Origin: Paramuribaculum sp. | Lineage (GTDB): Bacteria > Bacteroidota > Bacteroidia > Bacteroidales > Muribaculaceae | NCBI GenBank assembly: GCA_022511125.1 | Contig: JAFLSD010000006.1 | Location: 99,499 to 163,498, forward strand | DNA: 64,000 nucleotides | Reading direction: 5' to 3' | Shown: positions 36,077-46,036 of the stretch, piece after piece | Numbering within the stretch: the first letter of the stretch is position 1 | Layout: every line of letters begins with the position of its first letter | The notes under the pieces: generated by a model | The model's input: only the letters and a program-made list of their open reading frames with translations | Databases searched by the model: none | Told to the model about the DNA's origin: nothing | Position numbers and translations under genes: made by a program

Positions 36077-36113
36077 ACGGAAGGCTACACGCTTAATCAT
36101 TATTAAAAATCTT

Positions 36114-36152
36114 AAGCCGAACCGAAGGATACCATTCCTTTCGATTCGGCTT
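36114..36152. terminator. Bidirectional terminator, ferredoxin/rubredoxin
   Basis: AAGCCGAA/TTCGGCTT stem with an inner GAAGGA/TCCTTTC pairing; TCTCTTTT on the plus side and a T-rich tract on the minus side. Confidence 0.8.
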
Positions 36153-36180
36153 TCTCTTTTGATGCCCGGGGACGATCTGT

Positions 36181-36342
36181 TCAGTCGACAGGCTCGAACA
36201 TCGACTTCGGGGCACCACATTCGGGGCAAACCCAATCGTCAGGCAGGTCTTCAAAAGCCGTTCCGGGCTTGACACCATGTTCAGGATCGCCGGTCGCGGG
36301 ATCGTAAATCCAACCGCAGACCTCACATTTGTACTTTTTCAT
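36181..36342 (-). CDS. Rubredoxin
   Basis: A 53-residue mononuclear iron protein. The four ligands are in [10 protein letters not shown] (residues 6 and 9) and CPECGAPK (residues 39 and 42), with the usual aromatic core (Y4, W11, Y13, F30, W37). It serves electron transfer in anaerobic oxygen or peroxide detoxification. It lies 16 bases downstream of the cupin gene on the same strand, suggesting a two-gene unit. Confidence 0.96.
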   Translation of the reverse strand: MKKYKCEVCGWIYDPATGDPEHGVKPGTAFEDLPDDWVCPECGAPKSMFEPVD

Positions 36343-36358
36343 AATTATAGCAGTTTAT

Positions 36359-36685
36359 TTAGTTTTTTAATTTCACGAGCATAAGCATCGAGTCGGCCGT
36401 AGCGTAGACACTATGAGGCACATTCGCTCCCATCAGCATGAATTCACCCGCCATAAGAGTCTTCGTATTGTCGAGCATGGTAAATTCCACCTCACCTTCA
36501 AGCACAGTCACCATCACTTCAGCAGGTGCCAAATGCTCGTCCAACTTCTGGCCGGCCTTAAAAGCTACCAAGGATACACCTCCGTTTTCAGTTTCGAAAA
36601 TATTCTTGAAACCTACTTTCTCCTGCTCGGCTTCGACTTGTTGACGAAGTTGGCATACTTCTCCGAATTTGTAATTAGTTTTCAT
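36359..36685 (-). CDS. Cupin domain protein
   Basis: A 108-residue single-domain beta-barrel. The metal-site pattern is partly visible: G-Q-K-L-D-E-H-x-A-P-A-E (His and Glu of motif 1) and VPHSVYA in motif 2. Ligand set H/E/H is plausible. Function unknown; similar small cupins in anaerobes are tied to stress responses. Co-oriented with rubredoxin. Confidence 0.8.
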   Translation of the reverse strand: MKTNYKFGEVCQLRQQVEAEQEKVGFKNIFETENGGVSLVAFKAGQKLDEHLAPAEVMVTVLEGEVEFTMLDNTKTLMAGEFMLMGANVPHSVYATADSMLMLVKLKN

Positions 36686-36840
36686 AACCGTTATTTTTTA
36701 AGTTTTATGTACCATAAACGCTTCGGAGCCTGATTTTGTTTGTCTGCACGCTTTTATTTCGATTTTAAAGGTTCTGAACAAGCGACCGGCCATTAACTTT
36801 ATCCGGAATTTTTAAGACTCCCTTAATATTGCGACAGGGT

Positions 36841-36872
36841 TTTGCTCGGGAGTGGGTTTTTTACTAATTTTG
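36841..36872 (+). promoter_or_regulatory. Promoter of the panC-to-acyltransferase run
   Basis: TTTG at 36841-36844, 20-base spacer, TAATTTTG at 36865-36872; leader of about 65 bases to panC. Confidence 0.7.
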
Positions 36873-36944
36873 CAGCGTGAATCCGAGTGCGCGGATTTCA
36901 AGGAGGCCGGAGGCCTACCGAACCGTTAACGGATTGAATGAAAA

Positions 36945-37805
36945 ATGGAAATAATACGTAGTATCAAGGGATTGCGTGAAGCAGTCTCAGCAGCAAGACA
37001 GCGAGGGCTGTCAATAGGTTTAGTACCGACGATGGGTGCGTTGCACGCCGGCCATCTTTCGCTTGTCGCCAGGGCACGCGCGGAGAACGACTTCGTGGTG
37101 ACGAGCATTTTCGTAAATCCCACTCAATTCAACAACCCTGAGGATCTCAGGACCTATCCCCGGACAGAAGAAGCTGATACGGCAAAGCTTGAGAAAGCCG
37201 GTGTGGATGTAGCTTTCATACCGGATGCCGACGAAATCTATCCCGAACCCGACACAAGAATATTCGATTTAGGGCCTGTTGCGGAAACTATGGAGGGAGC
37301 CATGCGTCCGGGTCATTTCAACGGAGTGGCTCAAATCGTGAGCAAACTGTTCTATTATGTAACTCCTACGAGGGCATATTTCGGCGAGAAAGATTTCCAA
37401 CAGATCGCCGTAATCAGAAGAATGGCTGAGCTGGAAGGGTTCGATATCGAAATAGTGGACTGTCCGATATGCCGCGAGAGCGACGGTCTTGCCATGTCGT
37501 CGCGCAACGTGCGCCTGACATCCGAACAACGTGAAATCGCCCCTGTGATACACCGCACGCTTGATTCGAGCCGCGACTGGGCGAGAGATCATTCGTTGGA
37601 GTCGACGAAAAGATATGTTATCGACACCGTCAATTCGTTCCCACACATGCAGACCGAATATTTCGAGATAGCAGATCCGCTGACGATGCAACCGCTTCAG
37701 GAGTGGCCGTCGGAAGGCGAAACTGTAGGTTGCATAACGGTCTATTGCGGAGATGTGAGACTGATAGACAATATCAAATATCCGCCAAAAAACTTATCGA
37801 AATGA
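36945..37805 (+). CDS. panC: Pantothenate synthetase
   Basis: A 286-residue ligase joining pantoate and beta-alanine with ATP. Motifs: [18 protein letters not shown] (HxGH-type), [48 protein letters not shown] and SSRNVRLT. Translationally coupled to panD by an ATGA overlap. Together with coaD at 15.5 kb it shows de novo CoA capacity. Confidence 0.97.
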   Translation: MEIIRSIKGLREAVSAARQRGLSIGLVPTMGALHAGHLSLVARARAENDFVVTSIFVNPTQFNNPEDLRTYPRTEEADTAKLEKAGVDVAFIPDADEIYPEPDTRIFDLGPVAETMEGAMRPGHFNGVAQIVSKLFYYVTPTRAYFGEKDFQQIAVIRRMAELEGFDIEIVDCPICRESDGLAMSSRNVRLTSEQREIAPVIHRTLDSSRDWARDHSLESTKRYVIDTVNSFPHMQTEYFEIADPLTMQPLQEWPSEGETVGCITVYCGDVRLIDNIKYPPKNLSK

Positions 37806-38152
37806 CAATAGAAGTTTTAAAATCGAAGATACACCGCGTAAGAGTGACCGAGGCGAACTTAGACTACATCGGCAGTATAACTATCGATGAAGCGCTTATG
37901 GAAGCGGCCAATATTATTGCAGGCGAAAGAGTATTCATCGTCAACAACAATAACGGCGAACGTTTTGACACTTATGTGATAACAGGGCCGCGCGACAGCG
38001 GCATGATATGTCTCAACGGCGCGGCGGCAAGAAAAGTGCAACGCGGCGACATCGTGATTATCATGAGCTATGCATCTATGACGCCCCAGGAGGCAGCGAA
38101 TTTCAAGCCTTCGATTATATTTCCTGATACTGAAACGAACAGACTAATCTAA
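37802..38152 (+). CDS. panD: Aspartate 1-decarboxylase
   Basis: A 116-residue pyruvoyl enzyme making beta-alanine. The open frame extends upstream, but ATG 37802 overlaps the panC stop and starts the canonical [25 protein letters not shown]. The self-processing site is G24-S25, as in E. coli; Y58-type and LNGAAAR motifs follow. Gives the substrate for PanC. Confidence 0.97.
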   Translation: MTIEVLKSKIHRVRVTEANLDYIGSITIDEALMEAANIIAGERVFIVNNNNGERFDTYVITGPRDSGMICLNGAAARKVQRGDIVIIMSYASMTPQEAANFKPSIIFPDTETNRLI

Positions 38153-38170
38153 AAACGACAATAACTCGAC

Positions 38171-39499
38171 ATGTTTGAAAATTTAAGCGAAAAACTTGAA
38201 CGAAGTTTCAAACTTCTTAAAGGACAAGGCCGAATAACCGAAATCAACGTTGCCGACACTCTGAAAGAGGTGCGCCGCGCCCTTTTAGATGCCGACGTCA
38301 ACTATAAGGTAGCCAAAACTTTCACCGATACAGTCAAGGCCAAGGCTCTGGGACGCGACGTTCTGACTGCCGTAAGACCGAGCGAAATGATGGTCAAGAT
38401 AGTCCACGACGAGCTGACGGAACTGATGGGGGGCGACGCTTCGCCTATCAATCTTTCGGGTAATCCGGCTGTAATCCTGATGTCGGGTCTTCAGGGTTCG
38501 GGTAAAACCACTTTTTCTGGCAAATTGGCGAAAAAGCTTAAGAGCGAGAAAGCCAAACGTCCTCTCCTTGTCGCAGCCGACGTTTATCGTCCGGCGGCTA
38601 TCGACCAGCTGAAAGTTCTCGGAGAGCAGATAGGTGTTCCGGTCTATTCGGAAGAAGGAAATAAAAATCCGGTGGAGATAGCTCAGAACGCAATAAAATA
38701 TGCCAAGGCCAACAGCATAGACCTCGTAATTGTCGACACTGCCGGGCGTCTGGCTGTCGACGAAGAGATGATGAACGAAATAGAAGCGATCAAGAATGCG
38801 GTCAAGCCTTCGGAGATTTTGTTCGTAGTCGATGCGATGACGGGACAGGATGCGGTGAATACGGCGAAAGAGTTCAACGACAGGTTGGATTTCGACGGAG
38901 TCGTCCTGACGAAGTTGGATGGCGACACCCGCGGTGGTGCAGCTCTTTCTATCCGTACGGTTGTGACCAAGCCTATAAAGTTTATCGGTACCGGCGAAAA
39001 GCTTGAAGCTCTGGATGTATTCCATCCCGAACGTATGGCCGACCGTATTTTGGGTATGGGCGACGTGGTTTCGCTTGTCGAAAGAGCGCAGGCGGCTATC
39101 GATGCCAAAGAGGCGGCCGAACTACAGAAGAAGATAGCTAAAAACCAGTTTAATTTCGATGATTTCCTGTCGCAGATCCAGCAAATCAAGAAGATGGGAA
39201 ATCTGAAGGAGATAGCGTCGATGATTCCCGGAGTCGGCAAAATGATAAAAGACATAGACATCGACGATGACGCGTTCAAAGGGATTGAGGCGATCATCCG
39301 CTCTATGACCCCGGAAGAACGTCGCCGTCCCGATATAATCAACGGCAGCCGCCGCCAGCGCATAGCCAAAGGGAGCGGTACTCAGATTCAAGATGTGAAC
39401 CGGCTGATCAAGCAATTCGAAGATACACGCAAGATGATGAAGGCCGCTACGACGATGAAGAATCCAATGAAAATGATGCGTCAGATGAGACGTCGTTAA
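38171..39499 (+). CDS. ffh: Signal recognition particle protein
   Basis: A 442-residue SRP54 GTPase targeting nascent membrane proteins. N domain ([24 protein letters not shown]), G domain with [34 protein letters not shown], and a C-terminal methionine-rich M domain ending [21 protein letters not shown]. 18 bases after panD and 14 before folD. Confidence 0.97.
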   Translation: MFENLSEKLERSFKLLKGQGRITEINVADTLKEVRRALLDADVNYKVAKTFTDTVKAKALGRDVLTAVRPSEMMVKIVHDELTELMGGDASPINLSGNPAVILMSGLQGSGKTTFSGKLAKKLKSEKAKRPLLVAADVYRPAAIDQLKVLGEQIGVPVYSEEGNKNPVEIAQNAIKYAKANSIDLVIVDTAGRLAVDEEMMNEIEAIKNAVKPSEILFVVDAMTGQDAVNTAKEFNDRLDFDGVVLTKLDGDTRGGAALSIRTVVTKPIKFIGTGEKLEALDVFHPERMADRILGMGDVVSLVERAQAAIDAKEAAELQKKIAKNQFNFDDFLSQIQQIKKMGNLKEIASMIPGVGKMIKDIDIDDDAFKGIEAIIRSMTPEERRRPDIINGSRRQRIAKGSGTQIQDVNRLIKQFEDTRKMMKAATTMKNPMKMMRQMRRR

Positions 39500-39513
39500 C
39501 TTTTGCGAAAGTC

Positions 39514-40401
39514 ATGGAATATCAAATAATCGACGGCAAGAAAACGTCTGCCGACATCAAAGCGGAAATAGCGCAGGAAGTAGAACGTATGGTGGCAGCC
39601 GGCAAAAAAAGGCCTCATCTGGCGGCTGTTCTCGTGGGTCACGACGGCGGTAGCGAAACCTACGTGGCTCACAAAGTGAAAGCATGCGAAGAATGCGGGT
39701 TCAAATCCACTCTTCTGCGTTTCGAGGACGATATCACAGAAGACGAACTGCTGAAAACCATCGACACTCTAAACAGCGATGAGGATATTGACGGATTCAT
39801 AGTCCAGCTTCCTCTGCCCCGACACATTTCCGAACAGAAGGTGATTGAAGCGATAGATTACCGCAAAGACGTCGACGGTTTTCATCCCGTTAACGTGGGA
39901 CGCATGTCCATAGGCCTCCCCTGCTTCGTTTCGGCCACCCCTGCAGGCATAATGACACTGTTGGAAAGATACGCGATACCGACTACGGGCGCTCGTTGCG
40001 TGGTGTTGGGTCGAAGCAATATTGTAGGCAAACCTGTAGCCACGCTGATGATGCAGAAGCACAATCCGGGCGATGCTACCGTGACTGTCTGTCACAGCGC
40101 TACCAAAGACATCAAATCGATTTGCCGTGAGGCCGACATAATAATCGCGGCATTAGGCAGCCCTGGATTTGTAACCGCCGATATGGTGAAGCCTGGGGCG
40201 ACAGTGATTGACGTAGGCACGACTCGCGTAGCGGATCCGACAAAAAAATCGGGATTCCGTCTGCGTGGCGATGTCGATTTCGATACGGTGGCTCCATTAT
40301 GCTCGCACATCACTCCCGTTCCGGGAGGCGTAGGCCCAATGACGATAGTAAGCCTCATGAAGAACACCTTATCGGCCGCTAAGAAAGAATTTTATTCATA
40401 A
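39514..40401 (+). CDS. folD: Methylenetetrahydrofolate dehydrogenase/cyclohydrolase
   Basis: A 295-residue bifunctional enzyme interconverting 5,10-methylene- and 10-formyl-tetrahydrofolate. Motifs: [22 protein letters not shown] (catalytic K in YVxxK), [36 protein letters not shown] and [15 protein letters not shown]. Cytosolic. Confidence 0.97.
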   Translation: MEYQIIDGKKTSADIKAEIAQEVERMVAAGKKRPHLAAVLVGHDGGSETYVAHKVKACEECGFKSTLLRFEDDITEDELLKTIDTLNSDEDIDGFIVQLPLPRHISEQKVIEAIDYRKDVDGFHPVNVGRMSIGLPCFVSATPAGIMTLLERYAIPTTGARCVVLGRSNIVGKPVATLMMQKHNPGDATVTVCHSATKDIKSICREADIIIAALGSPGFVTADMVKPGATVIDVGTTRVADPTKKSGFRLRGDVDFDTVAPLCSHITPVPGGVGPMTIVSLMKNTLSAAKKEFYS

Positions 40402-40421
40402 ACCACTTATAAAAAAATTTT

Positions 40422-41555
40422 ATGCAGGGCTGTCTTATTTTCCTCGTTTCATTAGCCTCACTGTTGTTCGACAGTGACGAGATCGATATCTCTTTCGTTG
40501 GCGACGCCATGCAACACCAGTCGCAACTTGACGCGGCTCTGGCGAGCGGTGGAAGCACAACCTATGATTATTCCAGTTACTTCAAAGAGATAGAACCTAT
40601 CGTGAAAGCGGCCGATTATGCCGTGGTTAATCTGGAATGTCCGTTAGGAGGTAAAGGCTATACGGGCTATCCTCAGTTCTGCGCCCCCGATTCGTACGCG
40701 AAAGCACTGCAAGATGCCGGCTTTGATCTGGCTCTGACCGCCAACAATCATATTCTCGACCGCCGCGAAGCCGGACTCAAACGCACTCTTGCCGTACTCG
40801 ACGAAATGAACTTCCCTCATGTCGGCTGTTATGCAAACGCTTCGGAAAGAGATTCGTTGGCACAGTTCATCACTAACATTAACGGCTTTAACGTAGCGTT
40901 TCTTAATTACACCTATTCCACTAACGGCATACCTTGTCCGCCCACAGTCGCCGTCGACTATCTGAACCTCAACAAGATGAAAAACGATATCGACAACGTT
41001 AGGAAAAAAGGAGCCGAAATTGTGATCGTATGTCCTCACTGGGGCCTGGAATACAAGCTTTTGCCCGAACAGGCAGAGCGGAAGATGGCTCATGCACTTA
41101 TCGAACATGGTGCCGATATTGTGATGGGTGGCCACCCGCACGTGATCCAGCCGATGGAATTGAGACGCGATTCAACGAGAAACTCTCTGATTGTCTATTC
41201 ATTGGGCAATTTTATTTCCGGAATGAAAACTGACGACACCCGCGGGGGTGCCATGTGTACTGTCAAACTTAAACGCGATTCATTGGGTAAACCATACGTA
41301 GCCGATGCCAACTATAGGCTTTTATACACACAGAAACCTTGCGCTGAAACTAAGAATTTCCGCCTTATACCTGCCGAATTGCCTATTGAGGATCAGACTA
41401 CCAAAACGCAGCGAGCGGTGTTCGTAAGAAATGCCGAGGCAATTTTCAATAAGCACAACATCAACGTAAGCCGTGATACAGCCCCGGCCGATTCATTCGT
41501 AAGACGAAGTCTTATTAAAAAAATACCCACAATAATATCTACCGTCAATGACTGA
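40422..41555 (+). CDS. CapA-family metallophosphatase-like protein
   Basis: A 377-residue protein of the CapA/PgsA family (calcineurin-like fold), annotated elsewhere as poly-gamma-glutamate synthesis-related. N-terminal hydrophobic segment (signal or anchor), then DIDISFVGDAMQHQSQ (metal site), VVNLECPLGG, LTANNHILDRREAGL, CPHWGLEY and GHPHVIQPMEL (HxH). The true substrate in Bacteroidetes is unknown; a periplasmic phosphoesterase acting on an envelope polymer is plausible. It overlaps the acyltransferase gene by 8 bases. Confidence 0.85.
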   Translation: MQGCLIFLVSLASLLFDSDEIDISFVGDAMQHQSQLDAALASGGSTTYDYSSYFKEIEPIVKAADYAVVNLECPLGGKGYTGYPQFCAPDSYAKALQDAGFDLALTANNHILDRREAGLKRTLAVLDEMNFPHVGCYANASERDSLAQFITNINGFNVAFLNYTYSTNGIPCPPTVAVDYLNLNKMKNDIDNVRKKGAEIVIVCPHWGLEYKLLPEQAERKMAHALIEHGADIVMGGHPHVIQPMELRRDSTRNSLIVYSLGNFISGMKTDDTRGGAMCTVKLKRDSLGKPYVADANYRLLYTQKPCAETKNFRLIPAELPIEDQTTKTQRAVFVRNAEAIFNKHNINVSRDTAPADSFVRRSLIKKIPTIISTVND

Positions 41556-42375
41556 AGCTAAAAAAGAAAATGTGCTTCAGTTGGATATCGACAGTGTACT
41601 TCGGAGCAGATTGCCGAGGCACTACAAGTATATACCTTCCCCTCTAATAAAGAAAATAGCTCGACTGATACGTCAGGATGAGATGAACAAGCTCCTGAGG
41701 GATAACGCCGGTTGTCGCGGCGCGGATTTCTGTCATGGCGTACTGCGCGATCTTAATATAACCTATTCTGTGACGGGCATGGAAAATCTGCCTGAAGATC
41801 CGCGTGCCGTTTTCATCAGCAATCACCCGTTGGGGGGACTTGACGGCATCGTTCTCATCGACATGATTGCCTCCCGTTATGGTTCAGCGCTGAAATTTCC
41901 CGTCAACGACCTGCTTATGGCCATAGAGCCCCTCCGCGACGTTTTTCTTCCGGTAAACAAGCATGGCAGTCAGTCGCGTGAAGCATCGAAAGCTGTTGAT
42001 GATGCTTTTGCCGGTGAGGAACCTCTGATCATCTTTCCGGCCGGTTTATGCTCACGGCAACAGAATGAAGGTATTCGCGATCTCAAATGGCAAAAAATGT
42101 TCGTAAACAAAGCCGTGCGTCACAACCGACCCATTGTACCTATCCACTTCAAGGGAGAAAATTCAAAAAGTTTTTACAGGTTCGCAAAATGGCGTGAAAA
42201 ATCAGGCCTGAAATTTAATTTTGAAATGATTTTATTGCCTCGCGAAGTCTTCCGTAAGGAAAACAGCCATCTTGAACTTTCTATAGGAAAACCTGTGAGA
42301 GCCGAGGATATTCACGGAGGAAAAGAGGCCCAACAGACTGCCGACAAGCTGAAAGAACTGGTCTACTCCCTATAA
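41548..42375 (+). CDS. 1-acyl-glycerol-3-phosphate-acyltransferase-like protein, GlsA/OlsA-like
   Basis: A 275-residue PlsC-fold acyltransferase. The catalytic block is N92-H93-P-L-G-G-L-D99-G, so His and Asp are five residues apart rather than four as in PlsC; this variant belongs to the COG3176 hemolysin-like branch. FPAGLCSRQ is the second motif. In Bacteroides thetaiotaomicron a protein of this kind (GlsA) O-acylates N-acyl-glycine to make glycine lipids, with GlsB as N-acyltransferase. A GlsB-like gene is at 47.0 kb here. The assignment is by recalled resemblance. Last gene of the panC run. Confidence 0.7.
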   Translation: MTEAKKENVLQLDIDSVLRSRLPRHYKYIPSPLIKKIARLIRQDEMNKLLRDNAGCRGADFCHGVLRDLNITYSVTGMENLPEDPRAVFISNHPLGGLDGIVLIDMIASRYGSALKFPVNDLLMAIEPLRDVFLPVNKHGSQSREASKAVDDAFAGEEPLIIFPAGLCSRQQNEGIRDLKWQKMFVNKAVRHNRPIVPIHFKGENSKSFYRFAKWREKSGLKFNFEMILLPREVFRKENSHLELSIGKPVRAEDIHGGKEAQQTADKLKELVYSL

Positions 42376-42539
42376 TTAATGTGCGACAATACTCACTTAG
42401 AAACTATCTTAGGCAGTCGCCACGATAGTACCATTTCTTGATCCTTGAAGACTCATATAGAGCGGTAAGTGAACAAAGTGCAGACCTCTGAAACGGTTAC
42501 ATTCTCGAGGGATTTGTTGTTTTGGTTATCAAAAGAAAA

Positions 42540-42576
42540 GTCCATAATCTTGTGAGTTTGCCACAAAATTATGGAC
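42540..42576. other. Long hairpin between the acyltransferase and blaR-like genes
   Basis: GTCCATAAT/ATTATGGAC (9 bp) with an inner TTGTG/CACAA stem. It lies between two convergent genes but lacks clear T-tracts; it may still end both transcripts. Confidence 0.5.
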
Positions 42577-42615
42577 CTCTTGGCGGTTGCGAAAAGACGC
42601 AATTGTCCTATGAAA

Positions 42616-44028
42616 TCAGTTGCTTGTTATGTTGATTTTATTGTTTTGCCTGTCAATAGACACCGAGGCAATGGTTTCGGGGGTCAAAGCAATCATTTCT
42701 TGTTCACTGATTCTCTTCCCGTCGAGATAAATTTCCATATCTCCCACTGTCGACAACTTTGCATTATCTTGAAAAATCGCGATGCCCCATACTGGTGAAA
42801 TTGATATCGAACTGGTCTGTGAATCTTCACGAAAATCATCTAAATTGAGTTTTACTTCCTGTCCATTGATATTAAGGCCTATATTCGCATTTTCATAATT
42901 GTCTGAGAATGGGAATACGGCGGTTATTGTAGCGCGCCCGTTTATCATATTTGTATTTAATGACTTTGCGGAATAGTTATTCCCTTTATTCGTAAAAGTG
43001 ACACCGGAAACCGATATACTTTCTCCGAAATCTTCTCCTACTACAACCACAGTAGTTTCAATTCCGCTATTATTCAAATTAGTAATCCTAAATTTACCTG
43101 AAACTACGGATTTTTCACTACCTTTGGCGAGCGATACTTCGCTGTTGACGATTGTTGATACGGCAGCTTTTACTGCGGGCACTGTGGCCACTCCGAGTGC
43201 CAATGCGACCATCGGCACAAGTGCAAGGGCTTTTAACTTACTCCCTGCACCACTTTTTGATTTGTACATCATGGTGATACGTTTTTTAAGTTTACTATGA
43301 TTTATGCTGTTGGCTAAGGACGGGAATCTGGCGCCAACAGCTTTTTTTACTAACAACATCTGATATTCCTGCGGATCATGTCCGTTATCTATTACTGCCA
43401 TGTCAGCCTGATACTCATGAACGAGCATCAACTCTTCGCGCAAGAGCCAAGCGGCAGGATTGAACCAATTGAGAATGCATACAAGTTGAGCTATTAATAA
43501 GTCAAGCCAGTGCCACGAACGGACATGCTTGAGTTCGTGTGCAATTATGGCAGAGTTTTTATTATCAAAATCATCTCGGTTTATCACTACATAATGCATC
43601 CAGCTGAACGGAGCTATTTTCTCGTCATCTAACACTACTACGGTAAACTGATCTTTCTTTAACCGTTCTCCTGAATGCACTACACGGACTATCCTAATCC
43701 ACGTCATAATAGTTTTAACGGCAACAGCGGAAGCTCCAATAAGAAATAGCCAAATAAGAATTGTTCCCCATATCGGTTGGGCGGCAGGCTCAATAGTCAA
43801 GCTTTCCACCCCGTCGATATTAGTTATATTATCTGTCACGCGCTTAACTGCAAGATTGACAAAGAAATTATAAAGCGGGTAAGCGCAAAACGAAACAACA
43901 TATATCACTAATATTATGCCTCGATTAAAACCATGCTGATTTTCCCTTGCTATAAAAAGTTTATATACAAGATACATAGCGAGCAGAAGCAGGCCGCTGA
44001 CTAATAAATATGCAAGTAGCTTACCCAT
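42616..44028 (-). CDS. BlaR1/MecR1-type M56 membrane metalloprotease
   Basis: A 470-residue sensor-protease. Two N-terminal membrane helices, another at about 87-107, then the cytoplasmic M56 zinc site H164-E-L-K-H168 with downstream E205 (LVHEYQAD), and a fourth helix (ALALVPMVALALGVA, about 270-287). The C-terminal periplasmic part (about 290-470) is not a penicillin-binding domain. It ends in IYLDGKRISEQEMIALTPETI, resembling TonB-plug-like tails common in Bacteroidetes homologues. It probably cleaves or releases the BlaI-type repressor encoded just upstream (8-base overlap). The signal is unknown and there is no beta-lactamase gene nearby. Confidence 0.88.
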   Translation of the reverse strand: MGKLLAYLLVSGLLLLAMYLVYKLFIARENQHGFNRGIILVIYVVSFCAYPLYNFFVNLAVKRVTDNITNIDGVESLTIEPAAQPIWGTILIWLFLIGASAVAVKTIMTWIRIVRVVHSGERLKKDQFTVVVLDDEKIAPFSWMHYVVINRDDFDNKNSAIIAHELKHVRSWHWLDLLIAQLVCILNWFNPAAWLLREELMLVHEYQADMAVIDNGHDPQEYQMLLVKKAVGARFPSLANSINHSKLKKRITMMYKSKSGAGSKLKALALVPMVALALGVATVPAVKAAVSTIVNSEVSLAKGSEKSVVSGKFRITNLNNSGIETTVVVVGEDFGESISVSGVTFTNKGNNYSAKSLNTNMINGRATITAVFPFSDNYENANIGLNINGQEVKLNLDDFREDSQTSSISISPVWGIAIFQDNAKLSTVGDMEIYLDGKRISEQEMIALTPETIASVSIDRQNNKINITSN

Positions 44029-44407
44029 TGCGCTTCCCTTTATTTTCTATGAGTTCGAGTAACTCTTTTAATTCCGTGGCAGAAATTTTATCCTCTTCAA
44101 CAAGGGCAGAGACCGCTCCGTAATAGCTCCCTCCAAAATAATTTTTGATGAAGTCACCAAAACTTTTATTGCGGAAATTTTCTTTTTTTACTGCTGAAAA
44201 ATACTGAAAAGAGCCGCCGATTTCGTTATGTCCTACGAAACCTTTTGCTTCCAATCTTTTCATAACTGTCGATACAGTGTTGAAGTGAGGTTTAGGCTCG
44301 GGATAAAACTCTATGAGTTTGCTTATCAAAATCGGTTCATGTTCCCAAAGGAGTTGCATCAGTTCCTCCTCTTTAGGTGTCAATTGATTGTTATCTCTTT
44401 TTTTCAT
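44021..44407 (-). CDS. BlaI/MecI/CopY-family repressor
   Basis: A 128-residue winged-helix repressor: N-terminal HTH (LTPKEEELMQLLWEHEPILISKLIEFYPEPKPHFNTVSTVMKRLEAKGFV, about 9-58) and a C-terminal dimerisation segment (SALVEEDKISATELKELLELIENK). It is translated just before the BlaR1-like protease. Two palindromes AACTA-N6-TAGTT lie upstream, one inside the promoter, indicating autoregulation. Confidence 0.92.
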   Translation of the reverse strand: MKKRDNNQLTPKEEELMQLLWEHEPILISKLIEFYPEPKPHFNTVSTVMKRLEAKGFVGHNEIGGSFQYFSAVKKENFRNKSFGDFIKNYFGGSYYGAVSALVEEDKISATELKELLELIENKGKRNG

Positions 44408-44430
44408 AACTATTTTATTAGTTCACGATG

Positions 44431-44504
44431 CAAATGTAGCAACTATTTTTGTAGTTGCAACCCCAACTGAATATATTTATGATTTATTAACTACAAAAAT
44501 AGTT
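44431..44504 (-). promoter_or_regulatory. Promoter and two operators of the BlaI/BlaR-type operon
   Basis: On the minus strand TTG(C) at 44460-44457, 18-base spacer, TACATTTG at 44438-44431. Operator 1 at 44439-44458 is the perfect inverted repeat GCAACTA-N6-TAGTTGC filling the spacer. Operator 2 at 44489-44504 is AACTA-N6-TAGTT. The centres are 48 bases apart. Repressor binding at operator 1 would block RNA polymerase. Confidence 0.8.
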
Positions 44505-44585
44505 TTGAGGCATAGATAATGACTTATCCCTAAGAATTCTTTACACCATGTCAACCTGAAACTTATTTTCCAATGGTTTTATAGT

Positions 44586-44636
44586 GAATCAAAAGAGGAT
44601 AAAAATGGGTATTTATACCTTCTGAAACCCCGCCTT
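44586..44636 (+). repeat. 51-bp imperfect direct repeat, copy A
   Basis: About 46 of 51 bases match 46147-46197. Core AAAAGAGGATAAAAATGGGT is identical. It lies about 50 bases past the aspartyl protease stop. It can fold (TAAAAAT-GGGT-ATTTATA, one mismatch). Confidence 0.75.
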
Positions 44637-44686
44637 AAACTGCGTTCCAAAAGGGTTGTTAGAGACGTCAGATTTTTAAACGCTTT

Positions 44687-46003
44687 TTATCTTGGTTGAG
44701 TAGATAACACAAAATCTACAAGATTAAAACGGACTTTCCCATACATCATCAGGGTTTTTAGTCCAATATTACAATCAAAGCGTAATGCGGAAATATCAGA
44801 TAAATCTTCTATAGCTACTAATATTTCAGCTGGGACAACGGTATTTCCGCCTAACTCGATAGGAATGTCAGAAACCAAATATACTTCCGATTTGTGAACT
44901 CCGCCGGCACCTGCTCTGCCAACGGATTCTAATTTACCGTGTGTTTCGACAAATTCTTTATTGTTTACATAGAATTGAGACCCCAAATCGGCGTAATCAG
45001 CATTTCCGGTGTCAATATGCATAATCATCGGTTCGTTAAGAACTTTCCCTTTTGCAGAAAAAGTCATACCGTCACCAAAAAACATATTGGGCTTTTGATT
45101 GGTACGCTCCGGAGCGATAGTCGGTATTGTTATTTCATTATTTATGAAATCAAGAGTGAAATCCTTAATTTGGAGCATAAATGGCGTTCCTATGATAATC
45201 CCGTATTGATTTAGGAACTTATCGGCTTCCTCATTGCCTGTTTCTAAAGGTAATATTACGAAAGGTACATCCATAACCGTGAGGTTCCCGAACTTAATCT
45301 CTTTGGCAAGAACATATCTGCCATCAACATCATTTATTCCTCCCACAATTACCGAAGCGTCAAGCGGGATCAATTGCAGTTTATCTGCCATTTCTTGAGA
45401 AATAACATTGAGAGCTGCGCCGGTGTCAAATGTAATATCGGCTTCAATCCCGTTAATTGAACATTTGTCAAGTTTTAACCTTGAGCCTTTGTTATTTTCA
45501 GAGTTGATAATCGAAAAGGGGATGGATGTCTTTTCTCCTTTAAATGATAGAGTGTACGGTTCATAATTGGATAACGCGCTGTAAAGATCTTTTTGATTCT
45601 GAATAACCGCGATATTTGCACTGTCAAGATATTGTTTGGTAGCGTCTAATATGCTTGCCAATAATTCTGCGGCCTCCTTATTCTTTCCCACTTTTGATAA
45701 ATCTATCGCATACATCAAAGAACAAGAAAACAGATTTCCTAAATCAAGTTCTTCTGAATGTGTTTGCAACAACTCAGCAAATGCAGGAATTGACACTTCG
45801 GGTCTGTTTAATCGGTTTCCGATCAGACATCGCGAATAGACTTCGAGGAAGTCCCATATTGAATCTTTTGGAGCTTCGTTATATACTGAATCCAATGCAA
45901 TCCAATCGCCTGAATTCATTGCGGAAGCAATTTGTTCATCTATGGATTGTGCTTTTGATATAAAAGAAAAAAGGAGAAGAAAGGAAAATATAATTTTTTT
46001 CAT
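44687..46003 (-). CDS. Secreted retropepsin-like aspartyl protease, two DTG domains
   Basis: A 438-residue protein from ATG 46003 (the upstream ATG at 46024 is too close to the promoter). Signal peptide KKIIFSFLLLFSFISKAQ. A helical N-terminal region (about 20-145) is followed by two aspartyl-protease-like domains in one chain: D193-T-G-A-A (TFDTGAALNVIS) and D331-T-G-N-A (HIDTGNADYADL). The second lacks the usual S/T-A after DTG, so it may be catalytically weak. Predicted periplasmic. The target is unknown. Relatively AT-rich and bracketed by a 51-bp direct repeat. Confidence 0.8.
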   Translation of the reverse strand: MKKIIFSFLLLFSFISKAQSIDEQIASAMNSGDWIALDSVYNEAPKDSIWDFLEVYSRCLIGNRLNRPEVSIPAFAELLQTHSEELDLGNLFSCSLMYAIDLSKVGKNKEAAELLASILDATKQYLDSANIAVIQNQKDLYSALSNYEPYTLSFKGEKTSIPFSIINSENNKGSRLKLDKCSINGIEADITFDTGAALNVISQEMADKLQLIPLDASVIVGGINDVDGRYVLAKEIKFGNLTVMDVPFVILPLETGNEEADKFLNQYGIIIGTPFMLQIKDFTLDFINNEITIPTIAPERTNQKPNMFFGDGMTFSAKGKVLNEPMIMHIDTGNADYADLGSQFYVNNKEFVETHGKLESVGRAGAGGVHKSEVYLVSDIPIELGGNTVVPAEILVAIEDLSDISALRFDCNIGLKTLMMYGKVRFNLVDFVLSTQPR

Positions 46004-46036
46004 TTTACGACTTCTATGAGGCAACTTATCTATTTA

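Noticed and set aside
42616-44407. Beta-lactam resistance operon
   Set aside because: Repressor and M56 protease are present, but there is no beta-lactamase and no penicillin-binding sensor domain; only the regulatory pair type is supported.
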